NCBI GenBank assembly: GCA_013368445.1 | Contig: JAACJO010000006.1 | Location: 1,984,001 to 2,048,000, forward strand | DNA from: Leucocoprinus leucothites | Lineage: Eukaryota > Basidiomycota > Agaricomycetes > Agaricales > Agaricaceae | Direction: 5' to 3' | Length of the DNA stretch: 64,000 nucleotides | Part shown: piece after piece, positions 1 through 12,922 of the stretch | Layout of the letters: the number at the start of each line of letters is the position of its first letter | Position numbering within the stretch: the first letter of the stretch is position 1 | Made by a program: the position numbers and the translations under genes | The notes under the pieces: generated by a model | Seen by the model: only the letters and a program-made list of their open reading frames with translations | The model's database searches: none | Told to the model about the DNA's origin: nothing

Positions 1-1818
1 TTCCGCGACGAGGCCCAAAAACAAGTCTGCCTCATTTCACCTTGGTTCTCCAATGGCAATCTTATGGAATACCTGGGAAACAACCCATCGAAGCCTCGCC
101 TCCCCTTTGTAAGTGTCTCTGGTAAGATGGTTTGAACTACTTAACTAACTTTACGGTGATTAGATAAAAGATATCTCCCTGGGATTGGAATATTTGCATA
201 ACCAGAATTGTGTTCATGGTGATCTTAAGGGGGTAAATATGATCATTCATCTTTGTAAGGTCGATGCTGACATTCTTCAGCTTAACGTGCTTGTTGATGA
301 GTTTGGGAGGGCCTGCCTGACTGACTTTGGGCTATCTTCCATCCGCAGCGATGATAGTGTCGCTCAGTCGATGGCCACTTCTACAGCACAAGGAACGACT
401 TATCGCTGGGCTGCTCCCGAGCTGATAGAGTCCGATTCTGCGCATTCATCAAAGGCCAGTGATGTGTGGGCATTTGGGTGTGTTTGTTACGAGGTGACCC
501 TGTCCTCTCGATCGATCACGTCAAATATTAACGACGAACTTTTAGACAATGACCGGAAAGCTGCCGTTCTACTGGCTTAGCCACATGCCGACAATTCGTG
601 CCATTTTGGACGGTAAACACCCGGGAGACATTGACGACGTTGGCAAAGCGGAGGGGGGTAATATCACTGTTAGACGAATTGTGATGGACTGCTGGTCGAA
701 AGACCCAAAACACCGGCCTGAGTGCAAGGAGATTGTAATACGTCTGGGAGCAACTCTGAGACGTGAAAAAGGGGATGAGGACAAGAATAATGTAGAAATG
801 CAGTTCATCCGAGATACAATGCGGTCCAAAGGCGAATCACTGGACTTTCAAAAGGTTGCCCAAGTTTTAAACCGAGTGCGTATTCCCATTTCGGCTCCAC
901 GATTCCCATCTAATGTACCTGGTCCAGATTGAAAGTGTCTCCAAGGACAAGGGGAAATCGCCTTCCTCCCCCAGGCTTAATCCAAAGCATCCAGAGCAGA
1001 ACACAGACGGGAACGCAGGGGAAAAGACGAATCGGGAGGAGGTTCCTGGCAAAGGTTCCCTTGATGTACCAGCTGGATCGCAGCGACAACGCCCGGCATC
1101 TTATCATGAATCGGGGTCAACCGATCCAAGTTCTTCGTTGCTGGCTGTTCCGCAGCAGGAGCCCGAATATCCCCGTAGACACTCTTTTGATGCAAGTAAC
1201 CGGGTAGAGCCTGAATTAGAGCCGGGGAATCGGCAGCTACCAGCAACTAGACCTCGTTCTAAAAGCGGTGGAGAAAATCAATTTGTCTTCCATCCACTCC
1301 TCGATCGCTATGCGCCTAAAAAATCTCTCATGTTTAACCTCTCTACTCCTCAGTTTTCCGCTGTGAAATACCTTGGTCCAGGTCGAACAGAGAGGATTTC
1401 CCGAGCTGAGCTGACGGAGCCCGCTTCTTGGCCGGTGCTGAGCTATCTCCGTATTGAATGTGATTTAATTCCACAGTGGCCACTTTCCCTCGAGCCCAAT
1501 CCAGGGTATTTCCCCCGAAAAAATCTATGTCCTGGGGACAGAATACCAATTTCGTTGGGTGATATCCTAGTCGGGCTCCATGAACACCTTACGACAGATA
1601 TCACGTCCGAGGAATGGAAGGCCCTGTCGCCGCAGGATCAAGTAGCTGTTGCACAGAGCTATACCAAGAGGTGTAAGGATATGGGACTCGGGGAGCAGAT
1701 CGAGCGAATTCAAGGTGTCAAAAGGCTTGATTATTGTTTTGGGAAAGTTTGGTTTAGGGGATTGACGAGAGCTGGTGATAAGACGGACGTATGGAAGTTG
1801 TATCTAGATAAACCATGA
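1..1818 (+). CDS. Protein kinase (TKL-like) with C-terminal DUF6699 domain, 5' end outside window
   Basis: Serine/threonine or dual-specificity kinase of the expanded Agaricomycete TKL-like group, entering the window inside the N-lobe. I read five exons: 1-108, 164-232, 281-493, 546-875 and 928-1818. All introns are 48-55 bp GT-AG and the phases agree. Visible kinase motifs are the catalytic loop HGDLKG (usual HRD arginine replaced by Gly, so a non-RD kinase), DFG in TDFGLSS, WAAPEL, and the F-helix SDVWAFGC. After the kinase comes a ~130-residue Ser/Pro-rich linker. The last ~170 residues resemble DUF6699, with HPLLDRY near its start, ISLGDILVGLHEHL, and GVKRLDYCFGK..WFRGLT near the end. Kinase intron sites match those of the gene at 37142-40813, so the two are paralogous. 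What lies upstream, possibly including an ATPase domain, cannot be seen. Kinase call is firm; the DUF6699 call is from remembered family patterns. Confidence 0.88.
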
Positions 1819-2771
1819 GTAATGTTAGATCTTTAGGGTTTTGGGTTAAGATAGCGCTGGCTTGTCCTTCAGATTTCGGTTCCCAAGACTAGAATAAGAC
1901 TCAGAAGATTACAATTCCAGTAGTATCTCTTCACTTATGCAGAGCAACGGATATTTAGGGTTGTTTTTGACTTTTGAATCAGTATGTAGATTCAGTCAAC
2001 GAGAAGCCCACGGGCTTGCCTTCAGTTCCTAATTGCACGTCTTTCCCATTGGATATCCGTAGTGCCGTTGGATACGGTCGTCTCTGTAATAACCCATAGC
2101 AGTTCGGAGAAGGTCCGAGCTATGTGTTTTGACCTAGTATGGGTTATGGTAGAGGTCAAAAAATACCATTTAAATAATCAATTAAAATTTGATTTACTTG
2201 ATCATTTTTCAAGTCATTTCACACTAGATGTGAGCTATGTCGGAGTAAAATAATCGTCAAAACGAAAACCAATGTTTACATGGCGCTGGTATTTGACGCC
2301 CAGCCAACTCACAAGAGCAAGAGGAGTTGCGTTTGTTCAAGGTGTGTACTGATGGATGTGTTCGGCGATGCTTGGCTGTGGGATGAGGTGGGCTGTGTAT
2401 ATAGGGCGGCTTTGTAGTATGCAGTGCATAGGGGAAAGGGTGGAATAACCAGCCTTGATGGAATCGTTCTACATGATCCGCTTCAGGTGTATTTTGAACG
2501 ACAGTATCAACATCGACATGTAAAAGAAAAACATTGGGACATGCCCTGTGTATACTGATCATATCTCAACGAATCTGTTAAGGTCCGTGCACTTTTAGAC
2601 GTCGGTATACATTGATTGGCAGTTGGATACATATCTTGGGGGGATGTTAGCTACTCAATCCGTTCCTGCTTTAATCGCACTGGTGAAACCGCGACATTCT
2701 CGCTAGATTTAGAGTACTATCTGTCCCCAAACGAAACCAATAAACCCAAAAAGCAAAACTCTCTCTGCTGA
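1819..2771. other. Intergenic, convergent gene ends
   Basis: Between the stop of the left-edge kinase (plus strand) and the stop of the P450 (minus strand). It contains 3' UTR-like AT-rich sequence around 2155-2200. Open frames here are short and resemble nothing I know. No RNA gene or repeat seen. Confidence 0.6.
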
Positions 2772-4720
2772 TCACTGTCCCAACATTCGGATCATCTGCA
2801 TAGTCTTTTCTGATCGCGGGGTGAGTTTGAACTTGAAAGGCAATGGAGTACTGAAGTGGACAGATCGTCAGAGACACTTAGCAAAATAAGAACAAGTTTA
2901 ACATACTAAACAAGACCAGAATGATACTTCATGTGGGGTTCGATCACTTGACCCGTAACAGGGTCAGTTGCTTTCTCGAAATTGAATGCACTGAGCATGT
3001 ATGCTGCGATTAGCCATGTTGCTGAGATACCGACGTGTCGTCCTGGACATTCCCTTCAGGCCATGGGATAGGATAAGTGCCTTGGTCAACGTGACAAGAT
3101 CACAGGCGAGGCTTACCGGCGACCAAAACCGAAAGCGGCTACTGAGGGATCTTGGACTTCCGGATTAAGTTTCCTGTCTTTGGTTAGGAATCGCTCTGGG
3201 ATGAATTCTTCGGGATTTGAATACACTTTCTCGTCGTGAAGGATAGCCCTGAGAAGTCAATAGTCAATCATCATGATGGGTGAGCGTAGTTGATAGGGCT
3301 CTAACCAAGCGTTGCCAATAACAACAGTGTTCTTAGGAATGAAGTATCCACGATACTCGTCGTCCTCGGTGCTATAATGAGGTACAGCTAGAGGACGCTG
3401 GTGAGTATCCCTCAGAATTAGGCTCATGACGGAAAAAGTACCTACCAATTGGCGTAGTTGGCTTCCATCTGAATACTTCTTTCACAACGGCTTCTAGGTA
3501 CGGTAACGTTTCCCTATCCCCGAACTCGGGCAAACGACCATGACCCAACACACTATCCAACTCCTCTTGGGCCTTCCTCTGCACCTCGGGATGAAGGACC
3601 ATTGCGAGGAAGAATGTGCCGATGCCTGAGCTAGTAGTGTCGGCACCGCCGAGATAAATGTTCGCTGCCATATCGATGATGGCTTCGCGTTCTTGTTCTT
3701 TGACTTCAGCTGAGTCTTTGATGTTCTCCGATAAGATTTGCAGGCCTTGTGAAACGAATGAAGGTTGAGCCACGCCTTTGTTCTGAGAACGACATTCAGA
3801 CTTATGGACGTAGAGGAAAGCGTAGACATACCATGGCATCAACTGTGGCCAAGAATGGAGCCTCTCTGAAGCGATCAGTGAGGATCTTGAATCCTTTCGC
3901 TTCTCGCTTGAAGTTAGCTCCGGGGAACCATTCGGGGAGGTGCTTGAGGAAAGGCAGGGAATCGACAAGATATTTTCCGGGAACCATTGTGTCGATAAGA
4001 GACTGACTGCCTTCTATGGCGAGCTTGATATGTGGGTCACCTTTACCTTTTACTTCAATACCATACGCAATGGAAATGATCGCCCCAGCGACCATCCTAT
4101 AAGATATATAAGGCTTCAAAGATAACATTAGAAAAAGGAAGCTTACTGAATCATATGGTTCCATGCGTCGTCGGGGGAATCCAAGAGGTCCAACATAAAC
4201 TTCTTCCCGTAGAATAATTGCCAGTGTTGGAACATTGAGGGATCCGCAGGATCAAAGTGCCGCTGGAAGAGTTTCCTTCGTTGGCGCCAACGTTTGCCGT
4301 AAGGCATCCCACCGGTCAGCCATTCCCAGCCAGCGAGCTCGTTAGCCATCACGAATGGAGCTCGACTGGAATATTTCGCTGAGCGTTTGTCGAGGAGATC
4401 GAGGGTGCTTGAGAGGGTGTTGCAGATAAGGAGATGACTCCCTGCGATATTGATGTAGACGATGTCCGAGCCTGTTCAATAGCTAGATTAGACTTGGTGT
4501 CGATGGATGGACGATGTAAGTACGGCCTACCAAGTTCCTTGCCCCACCTGGTGTAGGTCTCCCATTCCTTCCCTTGTGGGAAGTCGAGCAAGTTGCCAAT
4601 GAGCGGGAGGCGCTTAGGTCCTGGAGGGTATGGCAACCTTGGCTTGTTATTTTGAGAGACTGCAATAGTCACAACAACCAGCGCGAGGAGAGCGACCAGT
4701 TTTTGTTGTTGGTCGAGCAT
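2772..4720 (-). CDS. Cytochrome P450 monooxygenase
   Basis: Membrane-anchored class II P450, probably acting in the ER on a secondary metabolite or xenobiotic; the substrate cannot be told. The protein starts at the ATG at 4720 with a hydrophobic anchor ([14 protein letters not shown]), then the proline-rich hinge [12 protein letters not shown]. Further exons give the C-helix region [13 protein letters not shown], the I-helix GGADTTSSG, the K-helix ExxR in KEVFR, PERF, and the heme loop FGFGRRECPG with the cysteine ligand split by an intron. The last exon needs an intron with donor GTATCA. It then reads [15 protein letters not shown] and stops at 2772-2774; a simple open frame through this exon is out of register. 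Length is about 500 residues, normal for the family. The gene is divergent from separase, sharing a ~0.5 kb promoter region. Intact as far as I can read. Confidence 0.9.
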
Positions 4721-5237
4721 GGTCTCAGTAGGATGGTGGTGGCTTCAGGAGGGTCTGGAGTAGATTCAAAGGCAGAGCACGAGGAAGCCAGCGCACGATC
4801 TCCCACTCTTTCAAGCCCCGGACCGAATTGAATGGATATTGAGCCTGGAACCATGCTTGCAGGGTCGCTTAATCTAGTGAAAGTGTCGTAATCGACGGTG
4901 AAGGTGTGTTTAGTTGAATGTCATGTGTTGGGGTTAGTCCTGTTCTGGTTCTTCTCTTCCGCAAGATACCGAACTCGGATGGAGATTCGCTATGAGGAAT
5001 GCTTTCAGCATTTGTTGTTACACACCGCTATCACATATCGCGGGGGACACCCAGCAGTAGAGAGTCAATGAGCATGGTGGGCTATGCAGAACAGGAATGG
5101 AAAGCAAGAGGATGCAGATATTGAATTTCAACGTTAGTACCAAATAACGCGTCGATCACGTGATCATGCACGCGTTCCATTTCTATCCTTGCACTCTTGT
5201 TCTATTGAGCATTCGAGTCCGACTGCGCAAGAAATCC
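4721..5237. promoter_or_regulatory. Shared divergent promoter of P450 and separase
   Basis: About 520 bp separating the P450 start (minus) from the separase start (plus). The separase-proximal end carries the paired ACGCGT module listed separately. No gene seen inside. Confidence 0.55.
5147..5175. promoter_or_regulatory. Two MCB-type boxes flanking a CACGTG palindrome upstream of separase
   Basis: ACGCGT occurs at 5147-5152 and again at 5170-5175. Between them, 5154-5165 is a perfect 12-bp palindrome centred on CACGTG (5157-5162). ACGCGT is the MluI cell-cycle box bound by MBF-type (Mbp1/Res/Swi6) factors in fungi. CACGTG is the core E-box for bHLH factors. The module lies 63-91 bp before the ATG chosen for separase. 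The alternative upstream ATG at 5166 falls inside it, which favours the start at 5238. Confidence 0.6.
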
Positions 5238-8200
5238 ATGCACAAGCGATCTGCTTCCAGGACTGCATCTTCAAGAAGCCAAAAAACTGCTATTCCACCG
5301 ATATCTGCCTCTTCATCCTCGCCTGATGTTAATAATGAACTCGTCATAGCTGGTTCAAAACTGTACACCCTCATTACTGAAGTGACGGCTCTCGTTAATG
5401 AGGAGGTGGAAGGAAATAAAGGGAAGGCAAAAGGTGAGAGGATATTTTATTTGAATTTCTTTATTTCTTAGCTCTTGCAGAGGATGATCTAGTGGACAAG
5501 TTACAATCGTGTTCTACAGCCCTGAGAGACTCGACGACAGTGGTTCCTCTTCTACGAAGTGTAGTCTCAAGTGAAGCTGAGGCGGAGGTGCTACGGGCTG
5601 CAGGAAAGGTTGACCGCTCTATTGAGCGGCTTCGAAGATCTATCTCTGCATGGCTAGATCGTTTATCTTCATCCAGCGACCAAGCCTTCTCAAGTGCTAG
5701 GGAGCTGTTCTCGGTCATCATGGATACACTCAACATGACTATCCAACAGGTGATTCAAACCTGCATGTTATCGACGGAATCACTGATGGAAACCTCTAGA
5801 TCCTTTCCATGAAACTCACGACACAAATGCTACCCCTCCTCTCCGATTTGGTCACTCGATCATTAGATTCTATATTCACTCTCGCAAAGCTCACATTCAA
5901 AGTCCGAGATCTTCAAACTCACACCCATACATATGACTGTCTTGGCAAGGGCTTGACTATTCTCAATACTGTGAGCCCAACAGGTATTCCGTTGGCCAAT
6001 TATCTTCGATGTCTGTCGGGGGCCTACTATAATTTCGCGGGAAGCTTATATCAAGCTGGGAGCCACGGTCCAGCTGTTCCGTTTCTTAAGGAGGCATGCG
6101 CTCTGGGTGCAAAAGCATTGGCTCGTCGTCCGAAGGACAAGAGCGACGGTGAAAAGAAGGCCAGGGAACAAGAAGGCTGGAAACAGTTAGAGGAGACTTT
6201 GTTCCGACGATGGGAGCTTCTCGGTATATGCCATATGAAGACTGGGGATAGGAAGGTATGTCGAACTTGGGATACCTGGTCTCGTTTGCTCACAATACTA
6301 CATTAGAACGCTTATATCGCATTCCTTCGAGCTGTTGTCATGTTCCCGTACTCGCTTTACGATTTCACGAAAGATACGAACAAACTGCCTTCATTATTTA
6401 TATTCACGCCCACGAATAATCATTACAATCAACTCGCCACAATAATCGACCGGGTTACTTACATCGGTCTTCACGAACTCCTTATGCCCATAGAGCAAAT
6501 ATCCTTTCAGCATTCACTTTCTTCGTCAGATGCCGTTAAAGACCCTCAAATCATTGGAGCTCTGGTTGAACAGCAGGTCGAAAGCCTTGAACAGCGTGGG
6601 TCCCGAGACAGTATACAAAGGAGTATTAGAGCCTTACTCGAGAGTGCGATGAAGGTCTATGGTGGCGAAGTCAACATGCCTATCCGACGAGCTCGAGTGA
6701 TGCTCCGTCTGTTGGAAATCTTGTACCGGGCAGACAACATTCCAGCGTTTGAAGAAGTCCAGAAGATACCACAAGAGGTTGAAGCTCTTCTCTCAACGGA
6801 GGTATGCCAACACCTTGTTACTCCCACTTAAATTCAAATTGATATCATGCCTAGGACCTCGGGGCAGATGCCGAACTAGTTCCTTACCGACTTCAATACC
6901 GAGCTCTGAGTCACCTCTGGCTCGCACTGCACGCTCATAGGGCCGCTGTTCCGAATCAAGTCACCCTTGTCGCCGACCACGTCGACCAAGCTTGTCGTAT
7001 CCTTCGTTCAACATATGCCAAGCCTGTAATTGACAGCCCAAAATTCGTTGCCTTGAGAAAGTCCCTTACGCCCCAGCAACCCGCTGCTACGAGAGTGACG
7101 ACGCGAAAACGTACTACAACCACAAGTACGGTGAATGTGGCTCCCGCCCCAACGACGAGGACAAGGGTTCGTGCGGCTACGAATACGACTGCAACGACAA
7201 CTACGAGGAAGGTAACGAGTGCGATTAGGAAGAAAGAGCCCGTCGCTCCGGCTCCAAACCGCACGGGTATGTTGTTACTTGGTGGCCCGTCCTCCGTCTC
7301 TCATTCCTCTTTAGTGCTGCAGCCGATGTCAACAAATATCGCTACTCCCCCTCGAGCTAAGACTGAGGCAGTAAAACGCCCCCCGTTGGTATTCGATGAT
7401 TTTGGTCGGTTCTCTGGTGTCCTTCGTGAGCTTGTGCAACACCATCCCTATATCTCGACTGACTTGCCATTTTTCAGAAACTGTCGCACGAGTATTGGGA
7501 CTCCTATCGCTGAGCTTATCAAAGGTGCAGCTGCTCGATGTATCGCGAAAGCTTGCGGAGGCACATAAAGGTGTTAATAGTGAAGGTAAGACTTCACAGA
7601 ATTCTGTCAATTTTTCTTGACTGATGCATCTACGATACTAGGTTACATCACGGCTTCTCTTGATTTAGCGCATGAGTATATGCGTATTGGAAAGACACGG
7701 CGAGCGACCTCAATTTTCATGCAGGCGCTGGAAACTGTTCGTGGGGGTCATGTCTCAGAGGAGACTTCGGCCTTGTTCATGCTGAGGTTTGCTGAATCAC
7801 TGGCATTGATAGAGAATGTTCCGAAGAGGTGAGATTTGCGATATATCAGCATGTCCAGTCGTTGAATGAGCTTTATATAGTTCCTCGTGGTACTGTGAAG
7901 CTGTTGGTATCGCAAAACGAATCGAGTACGACGAGAAGAGTGGTAGCTCAGTGCAGCGAGTGCATGCACGGGTGAGGAGATTGGAGAAAGCGGCTATAGC
8001 TGCTCGGACGGTGGCTATGATACAGCATTGCAAGGTCAGTGTACTCCTGTAGGCATCATGGTGACTTTGACTGACGAAATTTACAGGAAGATATAACCAT
8101 GTCAATTGAGCTACTACTCCAATCCCTTCGCCTCTGGAACCGAGCAATGGACAGCCTCACGCGTCTCAGCCCTCCGCCTCCCAAACCCGTACAAGAAGAT

Positions 8201-11200
8201 AACCCCTTCGATATGTCGTCACTTAAACAAGCACTTCCAGACGCGCCTCAACCTCTCCCCGATCCAACGCCTCAGACCGTCGTTCCACCCCAACGGCACC
8301 TTGACAGTCTGGGGCTGCGCATATCGGAAGGCCTATTTACAGTCCTTTTCGACTTGGCACAAGCCTACCTCGTACGTGGATCCGCTAAAGAATCCGAATT
8401 CTTCATCGCACAAGCGCTCGACCTCGCAAGAGCGCTCAATGCTCCAGCGATGTTGAGCCGAGCGTTAGCGAAACAGGGTGAAGTACAAGTGAGGCTGGGA
8501 AAGATGAAAGAGGGATATGAGATGCTTGTGGAAGCTGGGGAAGTGTTGAAGGGAGTGCCGACGATTGATTCGGTGGAGGTTGTGAGGTTGACGGCGGAAT
8601 GTAGAGAGAAGATGGGAGAGGAGGATGCTGGGGTGTTGTTTGCCCGTTCAGTGGATTTGTTGAAGGAGATGGATGCGGCTTTTGAAAAGTATGAGGGTGT
8701 TGCATCTGGGTATGTGTTCCGTGCTCAAATTGACATGTTGACTGAGGTTTTGTTTGTTAGCTCGAGAAAGTCGCTTGGGATGTCTCCTGTGATAGGGAAG
8801 CAGATTAAGGATACCGTGGTGCCTGATATTTTCACGAGCGTTCTTCGACAGCAGAGTAAGTGATTTCGATTTCATGTCGCTCTCAGCCACTAACGATGAT
8901 TTAGTCTGGCTTCTCCGGGATCAGAATGACGAGCAGTTCAACACGCTTTTGCAGCGCTTCACTTCGCTGCCTCGGTCGTCGCTCACGAGAGCACAAGAGA
9001 GCTCCCTACTTGCAAAACTCAACCTTCACAACGTATATCTTCGGTTCCAGAGTGATATGTTCCTGAATTCGCTTGCTGAGTCACGTAAGTTTTATTGTTT
9101 TTCTTTTTTCTTCGGTCCCCACAAGATCTAATCTCTGCCTGTTAAGCGATTGCTATCCCCATGGGCATGCACGCCACTCAGAAACTTTCATCCGTCTCAG
9201 GACAGGATATCGTGACCGCTTTGAACCAAGCAGAGGAGCAATTCTGGAAGAGCTTGGAATTGATAGCTCAGCGAGGCAATGTGCTGGACGTCAGAGAGTC
9301 CGTGGTCGCTCTGGCCGTGATCAAGTCGTTCCAAACCTCAATGGGACATAAGGATGATAAGATTCATGTGCTGGTCTCCCGCTTACTCGGTATGTCGCTC
9401 GTTTTGTTTCTAGGGTTCTCGTATTTGCATATGCTCATGGATTTTGGGGTATAGATGCTTCGGCAGCTTTGACCCTCCGGCGTGAGATGTTGGAAGCTAT
9501 ACACCACAAGTTCCCCCGATCTCCCGGAGCGGACGATATGCAATGGCCTCTTATCACTGCGGAAGGCGCGTTGCTCCCGTCTTCCGTTACTGGGACCAAC
9601 CTTGCCGCACGGAAGCGTGTAAACATTTCGGTCGACTCTGAGGACGAAGATGACGAGGACGTGTTCGACCTTGAAGCCACGTCACCATTGAAGAAGTATT
9701 GGGAGTCAGTACGAGCACGATATCGGTCATATTCTCTTAGCTCTTCGGCCCTGTCTTCATCCCAAATGGAGAAAGTCCCATCAAATTGGACCGTCATCCA
9801 TATCAACGTAACCGAGGACAAGAACACGCTTTTTGTCTCTCGGCAAGAGGGCGGCGCCGAGGGTGATGGTCTCGTATTTTCCGTTCCACTAAAGAGTAGG
9901 AGAGATAGTGGGAGCGGAGATGAAGAAGACGAGTATTTGACGTTCAATGACGCGATGCATGAATTACGGGAAATTGTGAGATTGAGTGACGAAGGTACTA
10001 AGGCGGCTGTGCATGTCAAGCCAGACGATGATGAAGCGAGAGCTGCATGGTGGAAGCAACGGTCGGAGCTGGATTCTAGGATGAAGAATCTCCTGGAGAA
10101 CATCGAATTCTGCTGGTTTGGTGCATTCAAGGTATGATGCCCGATCCACCGTGACGCGATGAATATCTTTTTGACCTCAGTGATAGACTATCCTTAGCCC
10201 CAAGTGCAAAACAAGCCCAGAAGCGGTATCGGAGCTCAGGGCTCAATTCGAGAAATTGTTCAGACGTAGCTTTGGCATTCAGGATACCAAGCGGACTGGT
10301 CAGCAAAGGAAGACATCTCTTAATCATCTTCCTCGCTCCTTCAGCCAAGTCCAGCTTGATGACTCTTTGCTCAAGTGCATTTCCACTCTTTCACCGAAGT
10401 GCCGAGACGAAGAGCTGGAAGACTTGACTTATTTCATCCTCGACCTCTACCAATTCCATGGTGTTGCGATACCCATTTCGGAAGTCGACATCACTCAAAT
10501 TGTAGTGGACCTCAGAGCAATTCTGGAAGAGCATGCGATGAAGGCTCATAGAATTAAGAAAAACACCAAGGAAAATGCTACGGCAAGCCAGAGCGATGAT
10601 GAACACGTCTTTTTGGTGCTGGACAAGAACCTGCAGGGGCTACCCTGGGAGAGTATCCCAATTCTCCGAGGAAGAAGCGTTAGCAGGATACCAAGTGTCG
10701 ACTTCCTGATTGACAGGCTGGAATATATCGAGATGAGGAAGCGAACACGACTTACTCCCGAGCGGCCAGGGCCTGTCGGCGCAGTTGTTGATCCACGCAA
10801 GGGTTACTTCATCTTGAATCCCAGCGGTGATCTTCGCCGGACCCAGGAACGCTTCAGAGAGTGGGCTGGTGGTATGAAGAAGGCGGGGTGGAACGGCGTT
10901 GTAGGTAAACCTGTGAGCGAACAGCAGTTTGAGAATGCGTTGCGTCAGTCGGATCTAGTTGTGTAGGTCACTGCCACGAGATGTCTAGGATTTGACTGAG
11001 TTTTTCGCTTTCTAGGTACTTTGGGCACGGAGGTGGAGAGCAATATTTGCGATCGTATAAAGTCAGGCGATTGCAAACATGCGCTGCAACCATGCTCTGG
11101 GGTTGTTCATCCGGTGCACTCCGTGAGATGGGCGAATTTGATCGTACTGGAACAGCTAACGCTTATATGCTGGGGGGCTGGTGAGTAGCTTAGTCGAGTG

Positions 11201-11470
11201 TAACAACGGTATCGATATTTACTAGCGTCCATTTCCAGCCCGACCCTCGTTGCAAATCTATGGGATGTCACAGACAGAGATATCGACAAATTTAGTCAGG
11301 CTGTATTTGACAAGGTGAAACTCAACCCCGAAAATGTGCGGACATGGAGCGATACAAGTGGGGCGGGAGTGTCGTTAGTCTCAGCCGTTGCACAAGCCCG
11401 GAGTGTCTGTAAGTTGAAGTATCTCACTGGGGCAGCTCCCGTCGTATACGGCATACCTTTCTACCTTTGA
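5238..11470 (+). CDS. ESP1: Separase (caspase-like cysteine protease, peptidase family C50)
   Basis: Cleaves the cohesin kleisin subunit at anaphase onset; normally held inactive by securin. The gene has roughly a dozen short introns and about 1,800 codons, typical of fungal separases. The long N-terminal part is a helical, repeat-like scaffold, with short alpha-solenoid stretches (for example FLKEACALGAKALARRP and FFIAQALDLARAL). A low-complexity Thr/Arg basic segment near 7060-7250 and an acidic segment near 9630-9665 lie between helical blocks. The C-terminal protease domain shows the catalytic histidine in YFGHGGGEQYL (exon beginning near 11015) and the catalytic cysteine in LWGCSSGAL (near 11090-11120), followed by GGCPTLVANLWDVTDRD. 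Stop at 11468-11470. I chose the ATG at 5238 because the in-frame ATG at 5166 sits within the paired ACGCGT promoter module. Exon boundaries in the N-terminal half are approximate. Confidence 0.93.
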
Positions 11471-12229
11471 TCTTCGTGGATATCTGGATCTCTGCTATTT
11501 ATTGTTTTTATTTCACCCTATTCGGGCCATTTTACCTCTATTAGCCACTAGCTTATCAATTTGGAAACGCATTGCTTTGTTTAATTCACTTCTTGACATC
11601 GATCAGATATTTGAACCCGGCCCAGGTGGCGCGAGTGATCTCTTTGAGGCTGTCAGTGCCCGCTTAAATTCAACCCTGAACTATGTAGGTCCGCTTTCTC
11701 CCTTTGGTGAATTGTGGCTGATTGATGTTGTCGAATTTCTATTAGCCACCGAACCCTTTTGTTCCCTTGTTTTTTCGAGGAATTATCTCTTCGCATTACC
11801 ACATGTCCCATAAACCTTGTTTTTTGTGCTCGCCAATCCAGTTTTGGAATTTCAAACGGGCCAGCCGCAGCAGCCTCCGTATCGGGCCCCACCCCACAGG
11901 AGAGCTTAAACCTGCTGAGCGCAAAACTGGGTTTTCATGCTCGAAAATACAAATTCTGCGCCTCGCGGTAGAGTTTGTATATGACTCCTGGAGGTAGCTG
12001 CGTGTAACACCGTATATTTAATCAGCCGCCAAATACGAAAGGGAGCTGAATAATTGTCAGGGGCATTTCAGAGACCTTGTAAAACAATGAACAGCGGGTC
12101 CAACCATATCCACGTTTCTCGTTATTCTTTCGCCTCTTCCCAGCAACCGTTGCGTAAACTCCTCCAATAAATTCGGAGCGCTCAAGACGGAACGATGTAA
12201 AGAACCACCATAACTCTCCTATACTCACA
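11471..12229. other. Intergenic
   Basis: Region downstream of separase. Open frames of 70-100 codons overlap on both strands without recognisable motifs. I see nothing I would annotate. Confidence 0.5.
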
Positions 12230-12922
12230 ATGCTTGTAAGTCTCCCTCAGCTTCGATACTACGTCAGCTACCAGCATCCGGCCGATGGTCTCGAACCAAC
12301 GGACGGCCTAAAAACAGCGTTTTTCATTGACACGTCGCTCATCCAATTATCTCATTGGGTACAGTCAAGAGGGGCAGGAGTGGGGAGTTCGAGTAACGTC
12401 GAAGAGCTGGTTATTATCAACCAAGGATGGAGTGACGCTGATTTTGCACCCCGGAGGAAGAACACAGCAGGCTGGCATGTACCAGATTCCAGTACTCCTC
12501 GCCACATGATAATGCCTTCCCTCAGAAGGTTGAAGGTGGCTGGGTGCCTGCCAGACATCTGTCTCCTATTCGACTTCCTCACGGCACCGAATTTGGAGTA
12601 CATGGAGGTGATGGCGTTTTACGGAGGGGACGTCGACACGGATGAAAATATTGAAGAGTACTATGATTTGGTGGACGCCTTTCAAGAGCAGTGCGGCTCC
12701 ATCCGAGAGGTATGGGTCATTATTACGCAGAAAGAACCCGAGTCATACGGTGAGATATGCGCACTTTCTGAGTTCTTGGAGTCCATATTGACGGTCATGA
12801 TCGCGACTCAGATATTGGACCTAAAGGAGTTTTTACGTCACTACCGCCAGACGTGTCAAGGAGACTACCTTACTGCTGAGTGCCAATACGGAGTATTCAC
12901 CGGGGAACTTGGCTTGTACTAA
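12230..12922 (+). CDS. F-box/LRR-like protein fragment, function unknown
   Basis: A single uninterrupted 230-codon frame. The middle has the pattern common in Agaricomycete F-box-associated leucine-rich proteins: MPSLRRLKVAGC, then a ~20-residue spacing to LTAPNLEYMEV, followed by acidic residues and a hydrophobic strand (SIREVWVII). No F-box helix precedes it; the first ATG (12230-12232) begins directly at MLVSLPQLRYY. These proteins in mushrooms are usually 400-600 residues, so this is either a short orphan or the 3' exon of a gene whose 5' half is lost. No intron is needed within it. The assignment rests on residue pattern only. Confidence 0.4.
   Translation: MLVSLPQLRYYVSYQHPADGLEPTDGLKTAFFIDTSLIQLSHWVQSRGAGVGSSSNVEELVIINQGWSDADFAPRRKNTAGWHVPDSSTPRHMIMPSLRRLKVAGCLPDICLLFDFLTAPNLEYMEVMAFYGGDVDTDENIEEYYDLVDAFQEQCGSIREVWVIITQKEPESYGEICALSEFLESILTVMIATQILDLKEFLRHYRQTCQGDYLTAECQYGVFTGELGLY

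Noticed and set aside
9435..10130. 231-codon minus-strand open frame inside separase
   Set aside because: Antisense shadow of a long separase exon; Ser-rich composition comes from the acidic separase segment.
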